Source: Acidobacteriaceae bacterium (GTDB lineage Bacteria; Acidobacteriota; Terriglobia; Terriglobales; Acidobacteriaceae). Taken from it: a stretch of DNA of 62,011 bases. The number at the start of each line of letters is the position of its first letter. Positions within the stretch are counted from its first letter, which is position 1. The translations under genes and the position numbers were made by a program. Below the pieces are notes generated by a model. That model was given only the letters and a program-made list of their open reading frames with translations. It was not told where the DNA came from and did not search any database. The stretch is from NCBI GenBank assembly GCA_003134855.1, contig PLCS01000005.1, forward strand, positions 1 through 62,011, read 5' to 3'. Of the stretch, positions 18,682 through 28,215 are shown in pieces.

Positions 18682-18798
18682 GCAGCTGTCAGCTATCAGC
18701 TTTCAGCCAACAGCCGCCCAGGCGATCATCGCGCGGCGATTTAGGCCGCAATTCTGGGCACGGAAAACTGAGAGCTGAAGGCTGAGAGCTGAAAGCTC
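18682..18798 (+). repeat. Heptad inverted repeat, rpoA-rplQ spacer (C spelling)
   Basis: Left arm CAGCTGT, CAGCTAT, CAGCTTT, CAGCCAA, CAGCC; right arm about 18767-18798 ACTGAGAGCTGAAGGCTGAG followed by AGCTGAAAGCT. The loop holds a separate short palindrome around ATCATCGCGCGGCGAT. Confidence 0.84.
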
Positions 18799-18826
18799 AA
18801 GAAAATTCGAAAGAGAGTAATACACC

Positions 18827-19318
18827 ATGCGCCATCGCAATGCAGGATTCAAGCTCGGACGCAACACCAGCCATCGTCGCGCGCTGTTGCGCAACCTGAC
18901 TACGTCCGTCATTATAGAGGACCGCGTCGAGACCACCTTGACCAAGGCCAAGGCCGTCCGTCCGCTGGTGGAAAAGATGATTACCCTGGGCAAGAAGGGC
19001 GATCTGCACTCGCGCCGTCAGGCCCTCAGCTTTCTCATGACCGACAAATCCGTCGAGCGGCTCTTCGATACCGTCGCGCCACGCTACGGCGACCGCGCTG
19101 GCGGCTATCTGCGCATCGTCCGCACCGGCTTCCGCAAGGGCGATGGCGGCGAAAAGGCCTTCATCGAACTTCTGGGCGCCGAAAAGCAGCTCGATGCCAA
19201 ACGCCAGAAGCGCGACGATATCAAGGCCAAAAAGCGCGCCGATCTGGAAAAGCAGTTGGAAGAGTCCAAGACCGAAGAAATCAAGGAAGTCAAGGAAATC
19301 AAGGAAGAAGCCGCGTAA
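18827..19318 (+). CDS. rplQ: 50S ribosomal protein L17 (bL17) with charged tail
   Basis: bL17 is near the tunnel exit of the 50S subunit. The core starts MRHRNAGFKLGRNTSHRRAL, with DLHSRRQALSFL. At 163 residues it exceeds the usual 120 through a highly charged Lys/Glu tail (LEKQLEESKTEEIKEVKEIK), likely helical. It is the last gene of the alpha operon, followed by a strong terminator. Confidence 0.97.
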   Translation: MRHRNAGFKLGRNTSHRRALLRNLTTSVIIEDRVETTLTKAKAVRPLVEKMITLGKKGDLHSRRQALSFLMTDKSVERLFDTVAPRYGDRAGGYLRIVRTGFRKGDGGEKAFIELLGAEKQLDAKRQKRDDIKAKKRADLEKQLEESKTEEIKEVKEIKEEAA

Positions 19319-19362
19319 GAACGGCGCTTCTTCGGCGATTTCATCCTTCGCTCGGAAGGCAA

Positions 19363-19404
19363 GCACGGGCGCATCTCCTCGCGGGATGCGCCCGTGCTTT
19401 GTTT
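19363..19404 (+). terminator. Intrinsic terminator of the ribosomal supercluster
   Basis: Perfect 13-bp stem GCACGGGCGCATC / GATGCGCCCGTGC with a nine-base loop (19376-19384), followed by TTTGTTT. It lies 45 bases after rplQ and is the first convincing intrinsic terminator since the window start. Confidence 0.9.
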
Positions 19405-19529
19405 GCTCAGCTTTTTGATTGCTTGGCTCTGCGAGCCGTCCGTGCCCCGTCCTTTTCGCGCTTTTTGGCGAAGTGGGTAGGAGAGCCGATCTATGATGCT
19501 GGAGTTGTTCTATGATGTAAGATTCCACC

Positions 19530-20531
19530 ATGCGAATCGTCGTGAATTTGCTAGCTCTTTTCCTGTGTGCTTTGACGGCGTCGGCTCAAACCGCTCCCAG
19601 CAGTGAGCCGGATGAAACCGCCGGCGAGCAGACCGGCTTCTGTCCAACGACACACAATCTGGAGTTGGCTCCAAAGGCAGAGTATTGGCTGGAGGGCGTC
19701 CTTGGTTCCAAGACTGTGAAAATGTACCTTAATCGAGGTGGATCAGGCGTTGTCGGTTTGTTCTACGAGCCGAATGGCGATTGGAAGCCGATCCTTCTAG
19801 GGGGAATGTGGAAGCCCAGTGGAATCGATCTCTCCGCTGGAGCTGACAGTGCAGCATTTGATTCTGAAACCTTAGCTCCTATCGGCCGTCTTCAAGGGCA
19901 GCTTACTGACAATCTCTTTCTCGGGCAATGGACGCCCACTGGCAGCGACAATGCCGAGCCTGTTCACCTATCCGTTGTTCCCAAAATTGAATGTGATGGG
20001 AAGGGCGTGTGGAAGCGATTCGATAGCCAGAAATGGCCGTTTTCGTTTTCCTATCCGGCCGCGTGGCATCTCGTGGAAGAACACGATGGACCTGGCGATT
20101 ACATTCGTCTTATTTGCCCTGACCCGGAATCGATGGCATATGACAACGACGTCATCGTCAAAGAGGCAGTGGGGAAACCGACGGAAGAAAGTGGACTGGT
20201 GCTGTGCGGCAAGGAGTGGAGATATAACGCCGACTGTGGCGACGATATTAAGGATTCTGCCTTCGATCACATTCCAGTGCAGAGCGTGCGCCATGGCATG
20301 AAGATCATGGACATTAGCGCGAGGGAATGGCGGAATTACTGCCGTTATGGGGGCTACGTCGCACAAACCGATGGAACAGATCGTGTCGTTTTGCTGCAAA
20401 ATGGCTGGATCAGGATCACCTGGCAAGATGCTTCTGACATCGTTGGGCGTATCGTGGAAACGGTTCGCGCTCACACAGCGAAATCATTTCCGGCAGATCA
20501 CGAGCTTCCAAAAGCTAAAAAGCCTCAATAG
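19530..20531 (+). CDS. Secreted protein of unknown function
   Basis: I do not recognise the family. The 333 residues begin with a clear Sec signal peptide (MRIVVNLLALFLCALTASAQ, cleavage probably after ASA), so it is exported. The mature part has a first half rich in Gly/Trp beta-type sequence (GGSGVVGLFYEPNGDW) and a second half with paired cysteines. It ends in a basic KAKKPQ. Base composition is lower in GC than the ribosomal genes. Upstream are two copies of CTATGATG 19 bases apart (19491, 19510), which may be promoter or operator sequence. It converges on the VanZ gene with a six-base gap. Confidence 0.8.
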   Translation: MRIVVNLLALFLCALTASAQTAPSSEPDETAGEQTGFCPTTHNLELAPKAEYWLEGVLGSKTVKMYLNRGGSGVVGLFYEPNGDWKPILLGGMWKPSGIDLSAGADSAAFDSETLAPIGRLQGQLTDNLFLGQWTPTGSDNAEPVHLSVVPKIECDGKGVWKRFDSQKWPFSFSYPAAWHLVEEHDGPGDYIRLICPDPESMAYDNDVIVKEAVGKPTEESGLVLCGKEWRYNADCGDDIKDSAFDHIPVQSVRHGMKIMDISAREWRNYCRYGGYVAQTDGTDRVVLLQNGWIRITWQDASDIVGRIVETVRAHTAKSFPADHELPKAKKPQ

Positions 20532-20537
20532 GCAGGA

Positions 20538-21017
20538 TTACTCCGCCCGCGTCAGCCGCTTGGGCCTCAGGAGGCGCAGATAGATATAAACAATTAACTG
20601 CAGTGTAAGTGCCCCCGTGCAATCCAGCAGTACATCCCAGGGCGAGCCGGTGCGGTTGGGGATGTAACTCTGATGCAGCTCATCCAAACTAGCGACCAGG
20701 GAAGTTCCCAGCAGCGAAAGAAAAGTGTCTTCGAGAAAGTGAGATTGCGGCAGAGTCATCCACCAGGCGCGAAGCCAAGCCACACCGATAAACCCGTAGC
20801 CAAAAAAATGCCCGCACTTGCGGATCATGAAATGAATCACGTTCCAACGGACATTCGTAACGGGTCCGAAGATGGCCTCCCAAAGCTGGCGCAGCGGGCG
20901 GCTGGTGTGGTTGGCGCCAAAGAGATCCGAGGACTCCAATAAAATAATTCCGATACCGATTGCCACCGGAAGCCATGCGCTCAACCAGAACTTGAGGCCT
21001 CCCCTGCTATTCGACAT
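20538..21017 (-). CDS. VanZ-like membrane protein
   Basis: VanZ-family inner-membrane protein of 159 residues with about four membrane segments. Diagnostic blocks are [19 protein letters not shown] and [20 protein letters not shown], carrying the family's conserved His, Asp-Glu and Arg. VanZ of enterococci gives low teicoplanin resistance, but most family members have unknown roles and no resistance is implied here. Its start overlaps the 3' end of guaB by 11 bases, so it is probably the second gene of a guaB-vanZ transcript. Confidence 0.85.
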   Translation of the reverse strand: MSNSRGGLKFWLSAWLPVAIGIGIILLESSDLFGANHTSRPLRQLWEAIFGPVTNVRWNVIHFMIRKCGHFFGYGFIGVAWLRAWWMTLPQSHFLEDTFLSLLGTSLVASLDELHQSYIPNRTGSPWDVLLDCTGALTLQLIVYIYLRLLRPKRLTRAE

Positions 21018-22530
21018 GATAGTTGGGCGCCTCTCGTGTGATGATCACATCATGCACGTGACTCTCGCGCAGGCCGGCGCCGCTGATGCGCACAAATTGC
21101 GCCTTCTCCTGAAGATCGCGGATGGTTGCGCAACCCAGGTAGCCCATGCCGGAGCGCAACCCTCCGACTAACTGGAAGACCATTGATTCAAGCGGCCCGC
21201 GGTAAGGCACGCGCCCCTCGATGCCTTCAGGAACAAACTTGGCCAGCCGGTTCTGGCTGGCGCGCTCGCGCTGGACGACCCCCTCGCTGCCCAACTCGGC
21301 GCTGGCCAGGTCGGCGGTGCTCTGGAAGTAGCGCTCGCCCGAACCCTGGCTCATGGCGGTCAGCGAACCCATGCCGCGATAGCTCTTGAAGCTGCGTCCC
21401 TGGTAGAGAATGGTCTCGCCGGGGCTCTCATCCACGCCGGCAAAGAGCGAGCCGATCATCACCGAACTGGCCCCGGCGGCGATGGCCTTGGTGATCTCGC
21501 CCGAATATTTGATGCCGCCGTCGGCAATCACCGGAATCCCGTGCTCGCGCGCGGCGCGCGCAGCCTCGGAAATTGCTGTAATCTGCGGCATTCCCGCGCC
21601 GGTGACCATGCGCGTGGTGCAAATCGAGCCGGGCCCAATGCCCACCTTGATCGCGTCGGCCCCGGCGTCAATCAGCGCCAGCGCCCCCTCATAGGTGGCC
21701 ACATTGCCGGCCAACAGGCCCACGCCGGGGAAGGCCTTCTTTACCTCGCGCACCGCCTCCAGCACCCGCGACGAGTGCCCGTGCGCCGAGTCGATGGCCA
21801 GCACATCCACGCGCGCCCGTACCAGCTCCGCCGCCCGTTCCAGAAAATCGCCCGTCGCCCCGATGGCGCCGCCCACCCGCAAACGGCCTTTTTCGTCCTT
21901 GCTGGCGCTGGGGTACTTCAGCTTTTTCTGAATGTCTTTTACCGTAATAAGGCCCTTGAGGTTGTACTGATCGTCCACCACCAGCAGCTTTTCCACGCGA
22001 TGCTGGTGCAAAATCTGCTCGGCCTCTTCAAGCGTGGTGCCCACTGGAACCGTAATCAGATGCTCCTTGGTCATCACATCGCCGACCGGCACATCGGTGC
22101 GCGTCTCAAAGCGCAGATCGCGGTTGGTCAGGATGCCCACCAGCCGTTTTCCCTGCGTGACCGGCACGCCGGAAATCTTGTAGCGCCGCATCACTTCGAG
22201 AGCGTCGCCGATCATCTGATCCGGGCCGATGGTCACCGGGTCCACGATCATCCCGCTCTCTGAGCGTTTCACCTTGTCGATCTCGCCGGCCTGGTCGACG
22301 ATGGTCAGATTGCGGTGCACAATGCCGATGCCGCCCTGCTGCGCCATGGCGATGGCCATCCGCGACTCGGTCACCGTGTCCATCGCCGACGACAACAGCG
22401 GCGTATTCAGCACAATCTCGCGGGTCAGCTGAGTCTGCGTGCTCACCTGCACAGGCACAACTTCGCTGTAGGCGGGCACCAGCAACACGTCATCAAACGT
22501 AAGGGCTTCGGTCAAGTTTTTGGTTAGCAT
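21007..22530 (-). CDS. guaB: IMP dehydrogenase
   Basis: Oxidises IMP to XMP with NAD+, the committed step of guanine nucleotide synthesis. The start at 22530 ([20 protein letters not shown]) gives 507 residues, the family length; the frame stays open 88 codons further upstream, but that part is not IMPDH-like and holds repeats. Two CBS domains (about residues 95-210) interrupt the TIM barrel. The catalytic loop [11 protein letters not shown] places the active-site Cys at 304. It overlaps the downstream VanZ gene. Confidence 0.97.
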   Translation of the reverse strand: MLTKNLTEALTFDDVLLVPAYSEVVPVQVSTQTQLTREIVLNTPLLSSAMDTVTESRMAIAMAQQGGIGIVHRNLTIVDQAGEIDKVKRSESGMIVDPVTIGPDQMIGDALEVMRRYKISGVPVTQGKRLVGILTNRDLRFETRTDVPVGDVMTKEHLITVPVGTTLEEAEQILHQHRVEKLLVVDDQYNLKGLITVKDIQKKLKYPSASKDEKGRLRVGGAIGATGDFLERAAELVRARVDVLAIDSAHGHSSRVLEAVREVKKAFPGVGLLAGNVATYEGALALIDAGADAIKVGIGPGSICTTRMVTGAGMPQITAISEAARAAREHGIPVIADGGIKYSGEITKAIAAGASSVMIGSLFAGVDESPGETILYQGRSFKSYRGMGSLTAMSQGSGERYFQSTADLASAELGSEGVVQRERASQNRLAKFVPEGIEGRVPYRGPLESMVFQLVGGLRSGMGYLGCATIRDLQEKAQFVRISGAGLRESHVHDVIITREAPNYHVE

Positions 22531-22912
22531 CCTGCTCCGAGCGCCTGGCGAACCAGGGATTCCAATCCCCGGAGCGGCAGGCGCTTCACTCCATTGTAAC
22601 GGAGGAGGCGAGGGAGCCCGCCGAGCCGCCGTTCCCGGAGCAAGTGTCGCCAGGATGATTTTCAAATTTTTCTGACACGTTTTGCTCTCTTTCTTCACTA
22701 TCGATATCGAGAAGCATTTAGGAACCAGACCGCCGAAGATCTGGATTCCCAGGCTCAAAAGCCAAAATCCAGGTTTCTCCTTCTCGTGACGCATCTTCCT
22801 CTCGCTTCTCGCACTCTCTAATGAGAAGCATTTTGGAATCAGAACGCCCCTGAGCGGGGGAATCGAAACTTCTTTATCTACGTGAACAGGATTTTATTGG
22901 AAGGAAAGTGCA
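22531..22912. other. Intergenic region between guaB and a divergent gene, with direct repeats
   Basis: These 382 bases separate divergent genes, so both promoters should lie here, but I cannot pick convincing -35/-10 pairs. A direct repeat of 26 bases with three mismatches starts at 22709 and 22823 (core GAGAAGCATTTWGGAAYCAG, then AMCGCC), 114 bases apart. Short inverted GC-rich sequence lies near 22540-22575. Confidence 0.6.
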
Positions 22913-23488
22913 ATGCAGATGAGTATGAGCCAGGTAGACCTTGCAATTCTGCTGCCGGCCTTCGCGGCTGCGTGGAATCTGGTTGGCGGACAAACAATGC
23001 TCGCCGCCCAGAAGGATTCTGGACACGTCTATCTAAGTCCGGATGGCCTCTTTGCCATTGAAGCACCCGCCGGCTGGGAGCTTCGCAAGCAGGAAGGTTC
23101 AAATGAAGTCACGTTCCTGAACGGGGAGGTCAGCGTCAGCGTGGCGGCTGCCGAGACCGAAGCCGGCGACACAGTTGACCAGTTTCTCGAAGTCAACAAG
23201 TCCCTGGTGTGGCATATGTGCCCCGCCGCGGAAGTGCTGGCGGAGGGCAAGGTTACGGTTACCGGCGCTTCCGGCGCCTATTTCACCATGTTCTGTCCGG
23301 GTCCGCGCGGGCGCATGATCATCCGGGTAGCGGCCGCGCTCAGCCACAAGAGACTATTTATCTTCAAAATCGCCGCGCCGAGCGCGGAGTTATACACTGT
23401 ACAAGCCACCATCGATAGCATGGCACATAGCTTTAGAGAGTGTGACGGATTGCCGCAGGGCAAGGAACGGCGTCATCGAGCCAATTGA
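22913..23488 (+). CDS. Hypothetical protein, possibly exported
   Basis: Not recognised. The 191 residues have a hydrophobic N-terminal stretch (LAILLPAFAAAWNLVGG) that could be a signal peptide or anchor, although the first residues lack the usual positive charge. The following domain (SPDGLFAIEAPAGWELRKQE, later AYFTMFCPGPRGRMIIRVAA) resembles the general pattern of small alpha/beta lipoprotein-like domains, but I cannot name it. It ends in a basic KERRHRAN. ATG 22913 follows a good GGAAGGAAAG site. A terminator follows. Confidence 0.7.
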   Translation: MQMSMSQVDLAILLPAFAAAWNLVGGQTMLAAQKDSGHVYLSPDGLFAIEAPAGWELRKQEGSNEVTFLNGEVSVSVAAAETEAGDTVDQFLEVNKSLVWHMCPAAEVLAEGKVTVTGASGAYFTMFCPGPRGRMIIRVAAALSHKRLFIFKIAAPSAELYTVQATIDSMAHSFRECDGLPQGKERRHRAN

Positions 23489-23509
23489 GCGGGAACCGGT
23501 TGTTTGAAC

Positions 23510-23535
23510 AAAGCCGCACTATCTTGCGCGGCTTT
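23510..23535 (+). terminator. Hairpin after the 22913 gene
   Basis: Stem AAAGCCGC / GCGGCTTT with a ten-base loop, 21 bases after the stop. The T-tract is very short, so it is a weak candidate terminator. The remaining 160 bases before valS contain no array. Confidence 0.6.
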
Positions 23536-23698
23536 CGCATCCTGTAACGGATAGTGAGCAGGATCGCCGTTCATGCAATTGCGCTGGTGCGGACCGCCCG
23601 CTGACCCGCAATTCGTTCCCCGTCTGTTAAAGTGAGGAGTAGACCCCAGGCTCGAAACCTCTCTGCGAGAGGGATTTGCGCAAACCATCGGGGACTCG

Positions 23699-26512
23699 AT
23701 GACAACCCTCATGCCCCACGACCTGCCCAAAGCCTACGACCCCGCCGCCATTGAAGATCACTGGGCCGAATACTGGGTGCGCGAGAAACTTTTCGCGCAG
23801 CCGACGACCGACCCGGCCGCCCCGCGCGAAGCGAACCAAGGCCTGAACGGCCAGTCGTTTACCATCCTGCTGCCGCCGCCCAACGTCACCGGCCGTCTGC
23901 ACATGGGCCACATGCTCAACCAGACGGAGATGGACATTCTCACCCGCTGGCAGCGCATGAGTGGCCGCCGCGCCCTGTGGCTGCCCGGCACCGATCACGC
24001 GGGCATCGCCACGCAGATGATGGTCGAGCGGCAGTTGGCCAGCGAGGGGTTGTCGCGCCAGCAGCTTGGCCGCGAGGCCTTCGTCGAGCGGGTATGGAAG
24101 TGGCGACAGCACTACGGCGGCGCAATTCTCGGCCAGATGAAGCGTCTGGGCGCATCGGTCGATTGGCAGCGCGAATACTTCACGATGGACGAGAAATTAT
24201 CGGTTGCGGTGCGAGAAGCTTTTGTCCGCCTACATGAGCAGAATCTAATCTATCGCGGCGCTTACATTGTGAACTGGTGTCCACGCTGCCAAACAGCGAT
24301 AAGTGACCTGGAAGTATTTCACGAGGAACAAAAAGGCCACTTATGGGAGATACGTTACCCAGTTATAGGTGAAGATGGGAAGGATAGTGACGAGTTTTTG
24401 ACAGTGGCAACGACGCGCCCCGAGACCATGCTCGGCGACGTAGCTGTTGCTATTCATCCTGAAGACGAGCGCTATTTGCACTTGCATGGAAAGAAGCTCC
24501 GCCTGCCGCTGGTGAGTCGTGAAATCCCTATCATACTTGATGAGTGGGTCAGCCGCGACTTCGGTACCGGCGCGGTCAAGGTAACTCCGGCCCACGACCC
24601 GAATGACTTTGCTCTCGGCGAGCGCCATCATCTGCCATCGATCAATGTGATGGACGCCGAAGGCCGCATCAACGCCGATGGCGGGCCCTACGCGGGCCTC
24701 GATCGTTACGCCGCGCGCAAGAAGATTATTGCCGACCTCGAAGCACAGGGCCTCTTAGCGGGAATCAAGGACCATACCAACAACGTTGGCCATTGCGACC
24801 GCTGCAAGACGGTTGTCGAGCCGCGCCTCTCGACGCAATGGTTCATCAAAATTCAGCCGCTGGCGGAAAAGGCAATCGCGGCAGTCAAACCCAATGCGCA
24901 GGGCAACAAAGCGATTTGCATCGTTCCCGATCAGTATGAAAAGGTCTATCTGGAATGGATGGAAAACATCCACGACTGGTGCATCTCGCGCCAGCTCTGG
25001 TGGGGTCATCGCATCCCCGCATGGCATTGCTCCGCCTGTCACAAGATCACCGTCGCCCGCATCGATCCGACCGTCTGCGCTCATTGCGGCTCAGAGAAGA
25101 TTACGCAGGAGACCGATGTTCTCGACACATGGTTCTCCGCAGGCCTGCTGCCGGTTTCCGTCTTCGGCTGGCCTAACATTACAGCGGAAAATCGAGGCGA
25201 CTTCGACGCCTTTTATCCCACGAGCCTATTAGTCACCGGCTTCGACATTCTCTTCTTCTGGGTCGCGCGCATGATCATGTTCGGCTGCTGGTTCGCCGGC
25301 GATGTGCCGATGCCCGACGGGAGCGCTCGCTCGCTGGCGGATTCTGTTCCATTCCGCGAGGTTTATATTCACGCCCTGGTGCGCGACGCCAACCGCGAGA
25401 AGATGTCCAAGACCAAGGGCAACGTCGTTGATCCCATCGAGATCGTCAAGCAGTACGGGACGGATGCGGTGCGTTTCACGCTGGCCTCGATGGCTTCGCC
25501 GGGCACCGACATTGCCTTCAACGTGGCCCGCACCGAGGGCTACCGCGCCTTCGCCAACAAGATATGGAACGCCGCCCGCTTCCTGTTTATGAATGTGGAC
25601 CGTGCCGCCGAGATTGGCATCACCGTCGATCCGGCCACACTGGGCGGAATGCCCACGGTCGGCAATGACGCACCACTCGAAGCCCGCTGGATTGTCGCAG
25701 AACTGCATTCGACTGCGACCAAGGTCAACCAGTCTCTTGATAATTATCGCTTCGACGACGCGGCCAATACGATTTATCAGTTTTTCTGGGGAAGTTTCTG
25801 CGATTGGTACTTAGAAATCGTCAAGCTGCGGCTAGATTTCTCCGAGACAGCAGACAAAGAGCAAACGAAATCCGCACTTACCACGCTGGTTTCCGTCTTT
25901 GAAGCGGCACTGCGCCTGCTTTCGCCCTTCATGCCTTTCATCACTGAGGAGCTGTGGCACGCAGTCTATGACGGCAATCCTCCGGCTAAGTCGATTGCGC
26001 TCATCAGCTACCCCAAGGCCGCAGAGACCATCGACAACGATGCGCTCAACGCCATGGAACTCGTGCAAAGACTCATCGTTGAAATCCGCGCATTGCGCAA
26101 GGAGACCGGTTTCGAGGAAAAAGCCATCACGCCGGTCGAGGTACGGACTGACGTAATTTACCAGGGGCTCTTCACGGAATCGAGCGCCATCGTCGAACGC
26201 CTCGCGCGTGTGAACAAAGTGAGCCTCGTATCCGAAATCACGGCGGGCCTCGCCAAGCATTCCACCCCCGCCTTTGACGTCGGCATCAACCGGCCCAAGA
26301 TTGACGTAACCGCCGAACGCGAGCGTCTAGACAAAGAGATTGCGAAGTATGAGAAAGGTCTAATCTCCGCCGAGCGGCAGTTGGGAAACGAGAGCTTTTT
26401 GGCCAAGGCTCCGGCGCAGGTGGTCGAGGGTTTGAGGAAGCAGGAAGCCGAGACGCGGCTGCTTGTTGAAAAGGCGCGCGCGGCGTTAGATAATCTGAAC
26501 AAAGGAAGATAA
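23699..26512 (+). CDS. valS: Valyl-tRNA synthetase
   Basis: Charges tRNA-Val and edits mischarged threonine. Its 937 residues contain the HIGH motif as HMGH (68-71), KMSKS as KMSKT (568-572), the class I catalytic core, the inserted editing domain, a zinc-like CSACHK/CAHCGS pair, an anticodon-binding domain, and a C-terminal coiled-coil tRNA arm (about residue 860 on). Parts of the gene, clearest at 24190-24560, are more A/T-rich, using TTA and ATA codons rare in the ribosomal genes. No T-box leader is visible. The next gene starts three bases after the stop. Confidence 0.97.
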   Translation: MTTLMPHDLPKAYDPAAIEDHWAEYWVREKLFAQPTTDPAAPREANQGLNGQSFTILLPPPNVTGRLHMGHMLNQTEMDILTRWQRMSGRRALWLPGTDHAGIATQMMVERQLASEGLSRQQLGREAFVERVWKWRQHYGGAILGQMKRLGASVDWQREYFTMDEKLSVAVREAFVRLHEQNLIYRGAYIVNWCPRCQTAISDLEVFHEEQKGHLWEIRYPVIGEDGKDSDEFLTVATTRPETMLGDVAVAIHPEDERYLHLHGKKLRLPLVSREIPIILDEWVSRDFGTGAVKVTPAHDPNDFALGERHHLPSINVMDAEGRINADGGPYAGLDRYAARKKIIADLEAQGLLAGIKDHTNNVGHCDRCKTVVEPRLSTQWFIKIQPLAEKAIAAVKPNAQGNKAICIVPDQYEKVYLEWMENIHDWCISRQLWWGHRIPAWHCSACHKITVARIDPTVCAHCGSEKITQETDVLDTWFSAGLLPVSVFGWPNITAENRGDFDAFYPTSLLVTGFDILFFWVARMIMFGCWFAGDVPMPDGSARSLADSVPFREVYIHALVRDANREKMSKTKGNVVDPIEIVKQYGTDAVRFTLASMASPGTDIAFNVARTEGYRAFANKIWNAARFLFMNVDRAAEIGITVDPATLGGMPTVGNDAPLEARWIVAELHSTATKVNQSLDNYRFDDAANTIYQFFWGSFCDWYLEIVKLRLDFSETADKEQTKSALTTLVSVFEAALRLLSPFMPFITEELWHAVYDGNPPAKSIALISYPKAAETIDNDALNAMELVQRLIVEIRALRKETGFEEKAITPVEVRTDVIYQGLFTESSAIVERLARVNKVSLVSEITAGLAKHSTPAFDVGINRPKIDVTAERERLDKEIAKYEKGLISAERQLGNESFLAKAPAQVVEGLRKQEAETRLLVEKARAALDNLNKGR

Positions 26513-26515
26513 GGT

Positions 26516-27289
26516 ATGTCTTGCGACTGTGCTCAATGCCGGCAACATTATCGGACGCTGGGAATCGCGTACGGAATACCCTCGGAATCAGAGGTTGAAG
26601 AGGCTTATCGAGAGGCTATCAAGCAATGGCATCCCGATCTCTATGAGAACTACGCCAGCCTGAGGGCGGACGCTGAAGAACATTTCAAGCAAATCCAAGT
26701 CGCCTGGAGAGAGCTTAAGGCGCACACTGGAGCCGCTGTGGAAACGCCGGCGGAGAGCGCCCCCGCGGCAAGAACTACAGTGGACAGAAGCCCTATGGAC
26801 AGCGTTTATACCCCGCCCCGGAGCGTTCAGGAGACGCCGGCCCTCACGTTTGACGGCGTGCCAGGCTGCCTTGTCGCCTCGCAATTCACAGAGGAGATCA
26901 AGCAGATGATCGCCGACCACCTGGGAAGGCTTGGCTCGGCCCTTGCGATTGTTGACCTCGCCGGCGCGCGATCGTTTGCTGCCGGCTACTCTCAATTCTT
27001 TCTCCTGGCGGCCAGTGGAATCATGGCGCGAGATGCCCGTAACATTGTCTCCGTGCTCTGGTATAAAGACCTCGGAGAGATCACGCTGATTGACAAGCGC
27101 AAGCAGGGCAAACCGGGCTTGTGGCAAAAACTTGTTGAAGGAAGTTCCGGCGACAAGCCGGAGAGTTCGCTGCAAATCTATCGAAGCAACGGAACTCAGT
27201 TTATTTCCCTCGGCCCTCAAGTTGATGAACGCGCCAAGCGGATCATTTATAACTTTCTCTTGAGCAAGAAGGATCAAGCGCTTGCCTGA
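26516..27289 (+). CDS. J-domain protein with unknown C-terminal domain
   Basis: A DnaJ-type co-chaperone domain occupies about residues 10-70: helix II AYREAIKQWHPD with the essential H39-P40-D41, then helix III. It is preceded by a Cys cluster (CDCAQC, residues 3-8) that might bind metal. After a Pro/Ala/Thr linker (about 75-110) comes a C-terminal domain I do not recognise (YSQFFLLAASGIMARDARNI), with no Gly/Phe region or DnaJ zinc fingers. It should stimulate a DnaK for a specific task. The start is three bases after valS, so co-transcription is likely. Confidence 0.85.
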   Translation: MSCDCAQCRQHYRTLGIAYGIPSESEVEEAYREAIKQWHPDLYENYASLRADAEEHFKQIQVAWRELKAHTGAAVETPAESAPAARTTVDRSPMDSVYTPPRSVQETPALTFDGVPGCLVASQFTEEIKQMIADHLGRLGSALAIVDLAGARSFAAGYSQFFLLAASGIMARDARNIVSVLWYKDLGEITLIDKRKQGKPGLWQKLVEGSSGDKPESSLQIYRSNGTQFISLGPQVDERAKRIIYNFLLSKKDQALA

Positions 27290-27307
27290 TTGTGTGGAAT
27301 AGGAATC

Positions 27308-28213
27308 ATGGATTGGAAGAGCAGCAGCATCGACGCATTGCTGGAGCGGGCGCTGATTGAAGATCAGGCAGCTGGCGACACCACGACCAATCTTACCATC
27401 GACCCCGGCCTGCGCGCGACCGGCTCGATTATTGCGCGGCAGGAGATGGTGGTTTGCGGCCTGGGATCGGTGCCGCGCATCCTGGAGATTTTTGCCCACC
27501 TCGACCGGCGCGCCCCGGCGCAGACCCGCTTCGAGGTAATCAGCCATCCAGAGATCTTCGACGGCGTACGCGTGCATGATGGCCAGGTATTGGCCGTCAT
27601 CCGCCACAACGCCCGTGCGCTGTTGAGTTGCGAGCGTGTGATTCTGAATCTGATGCAGCACCTGAGCGGCATTGCAACGCTGACGCGGCAGTTTGTGGAC
27701 GCCATCGACGGTACTGGCGCTCGCGTACTCGATACGCGCAAGACGGTTCCGGGCCTTCGCACCTTGGAGAAGTACGCCGTGCTGTGCGGCGGAGGAACCA
27801 ATCACCGCCTCGACCTGGCCAGCAGCATTCTTATCAAAAACAACCACATCTCGCTGGGCGGGGGGCTGCCCGTGGTGCTCAAGCAGGCGCTCGAACGGCG
27901 CGAGAAGGGCCAGCGCGTGCAGGTGGAGGCGCGCAGCGAGCAGGAGCTTGAAGAAGCGCTTCAATTCGGCGCTGAGGCGATTCTGCTGGACAACATGACG
28001 CCGAAGGAAGTGAAGAAGTCGGTGGAACGGATCAGAAAGGCAACAAGAGGAGAGACCGGGAACGGCATTCCAATCGAGGCCTCGGGCGGCATCGTTCTGG
28101 ACAACATTCGCGCCTACGCCGAAACGGGCGTGGACTTCATCAGCGTGGGCGCGCTGACCCACTCGGCCAAGGCAGCGAACATCTCGATGCGCATTGCCGC
28201 TGAAACGGCGTAG
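27308..28213 (+). CDS. nadC: Nicotinate-nucleotide pyrophosphorylase (carboxylating)
   Basis: Converts quinolinate and PRPP to nicotinate mononucleotide, CO2 and PPi in de novo NAD synthesis. Start ATG 27308 (MDWKSSSIDALLERALIED) gives 301 residues, with GGAATAGGAATC just upstream; a TTG at 27290 is less likely. Diagnostic: DTRKTVPGLRTLEKYAV, GGGTNHRLDL and IPIEASGGIVLDNI. It opens a cofactor cluster with birA (two-base gap) and coaX. Confidence 0.96.
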   Translation: MDWKSSSIDALLERALIEDQAAGDTTTNLTIDPGLRATGSIIARQEMVVCGLGSVPRILEIFAHLDRRAPAQTRFEVISHPEIFDGVRVHDGQVLAVIRHNARALLSCERVILNLMQHLSGIATLTRQFVDAIDGTGARVLDTRKTVPGLRTLEKYAVLCGGGTNHRLDLASSILIKNNHISLGGGLPVVLKQALERREKGQRVQVEARSEQELEEALQFGAEAILLDNMTPKEVKKSVERIRKATRGETGNGIPIEASGGIVLDNIRAYAETGVDFISVGALTHSAKAANISMRIAAETA

Positions 28214-28215
28214 CC

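Noticed and set aside
22531..22794. N-terminal extension of IMP dehydrogenase
   Set aside because: The sequence is Pro/Arg-rich and contains one of the direct repeats; the enzyme family starts at [14 protein letters not shown].
23540..23698. T-box or other riboswitch before valS
   Set aside because: No T-box core, specifier hairpin or antiterminator pair can be seen.
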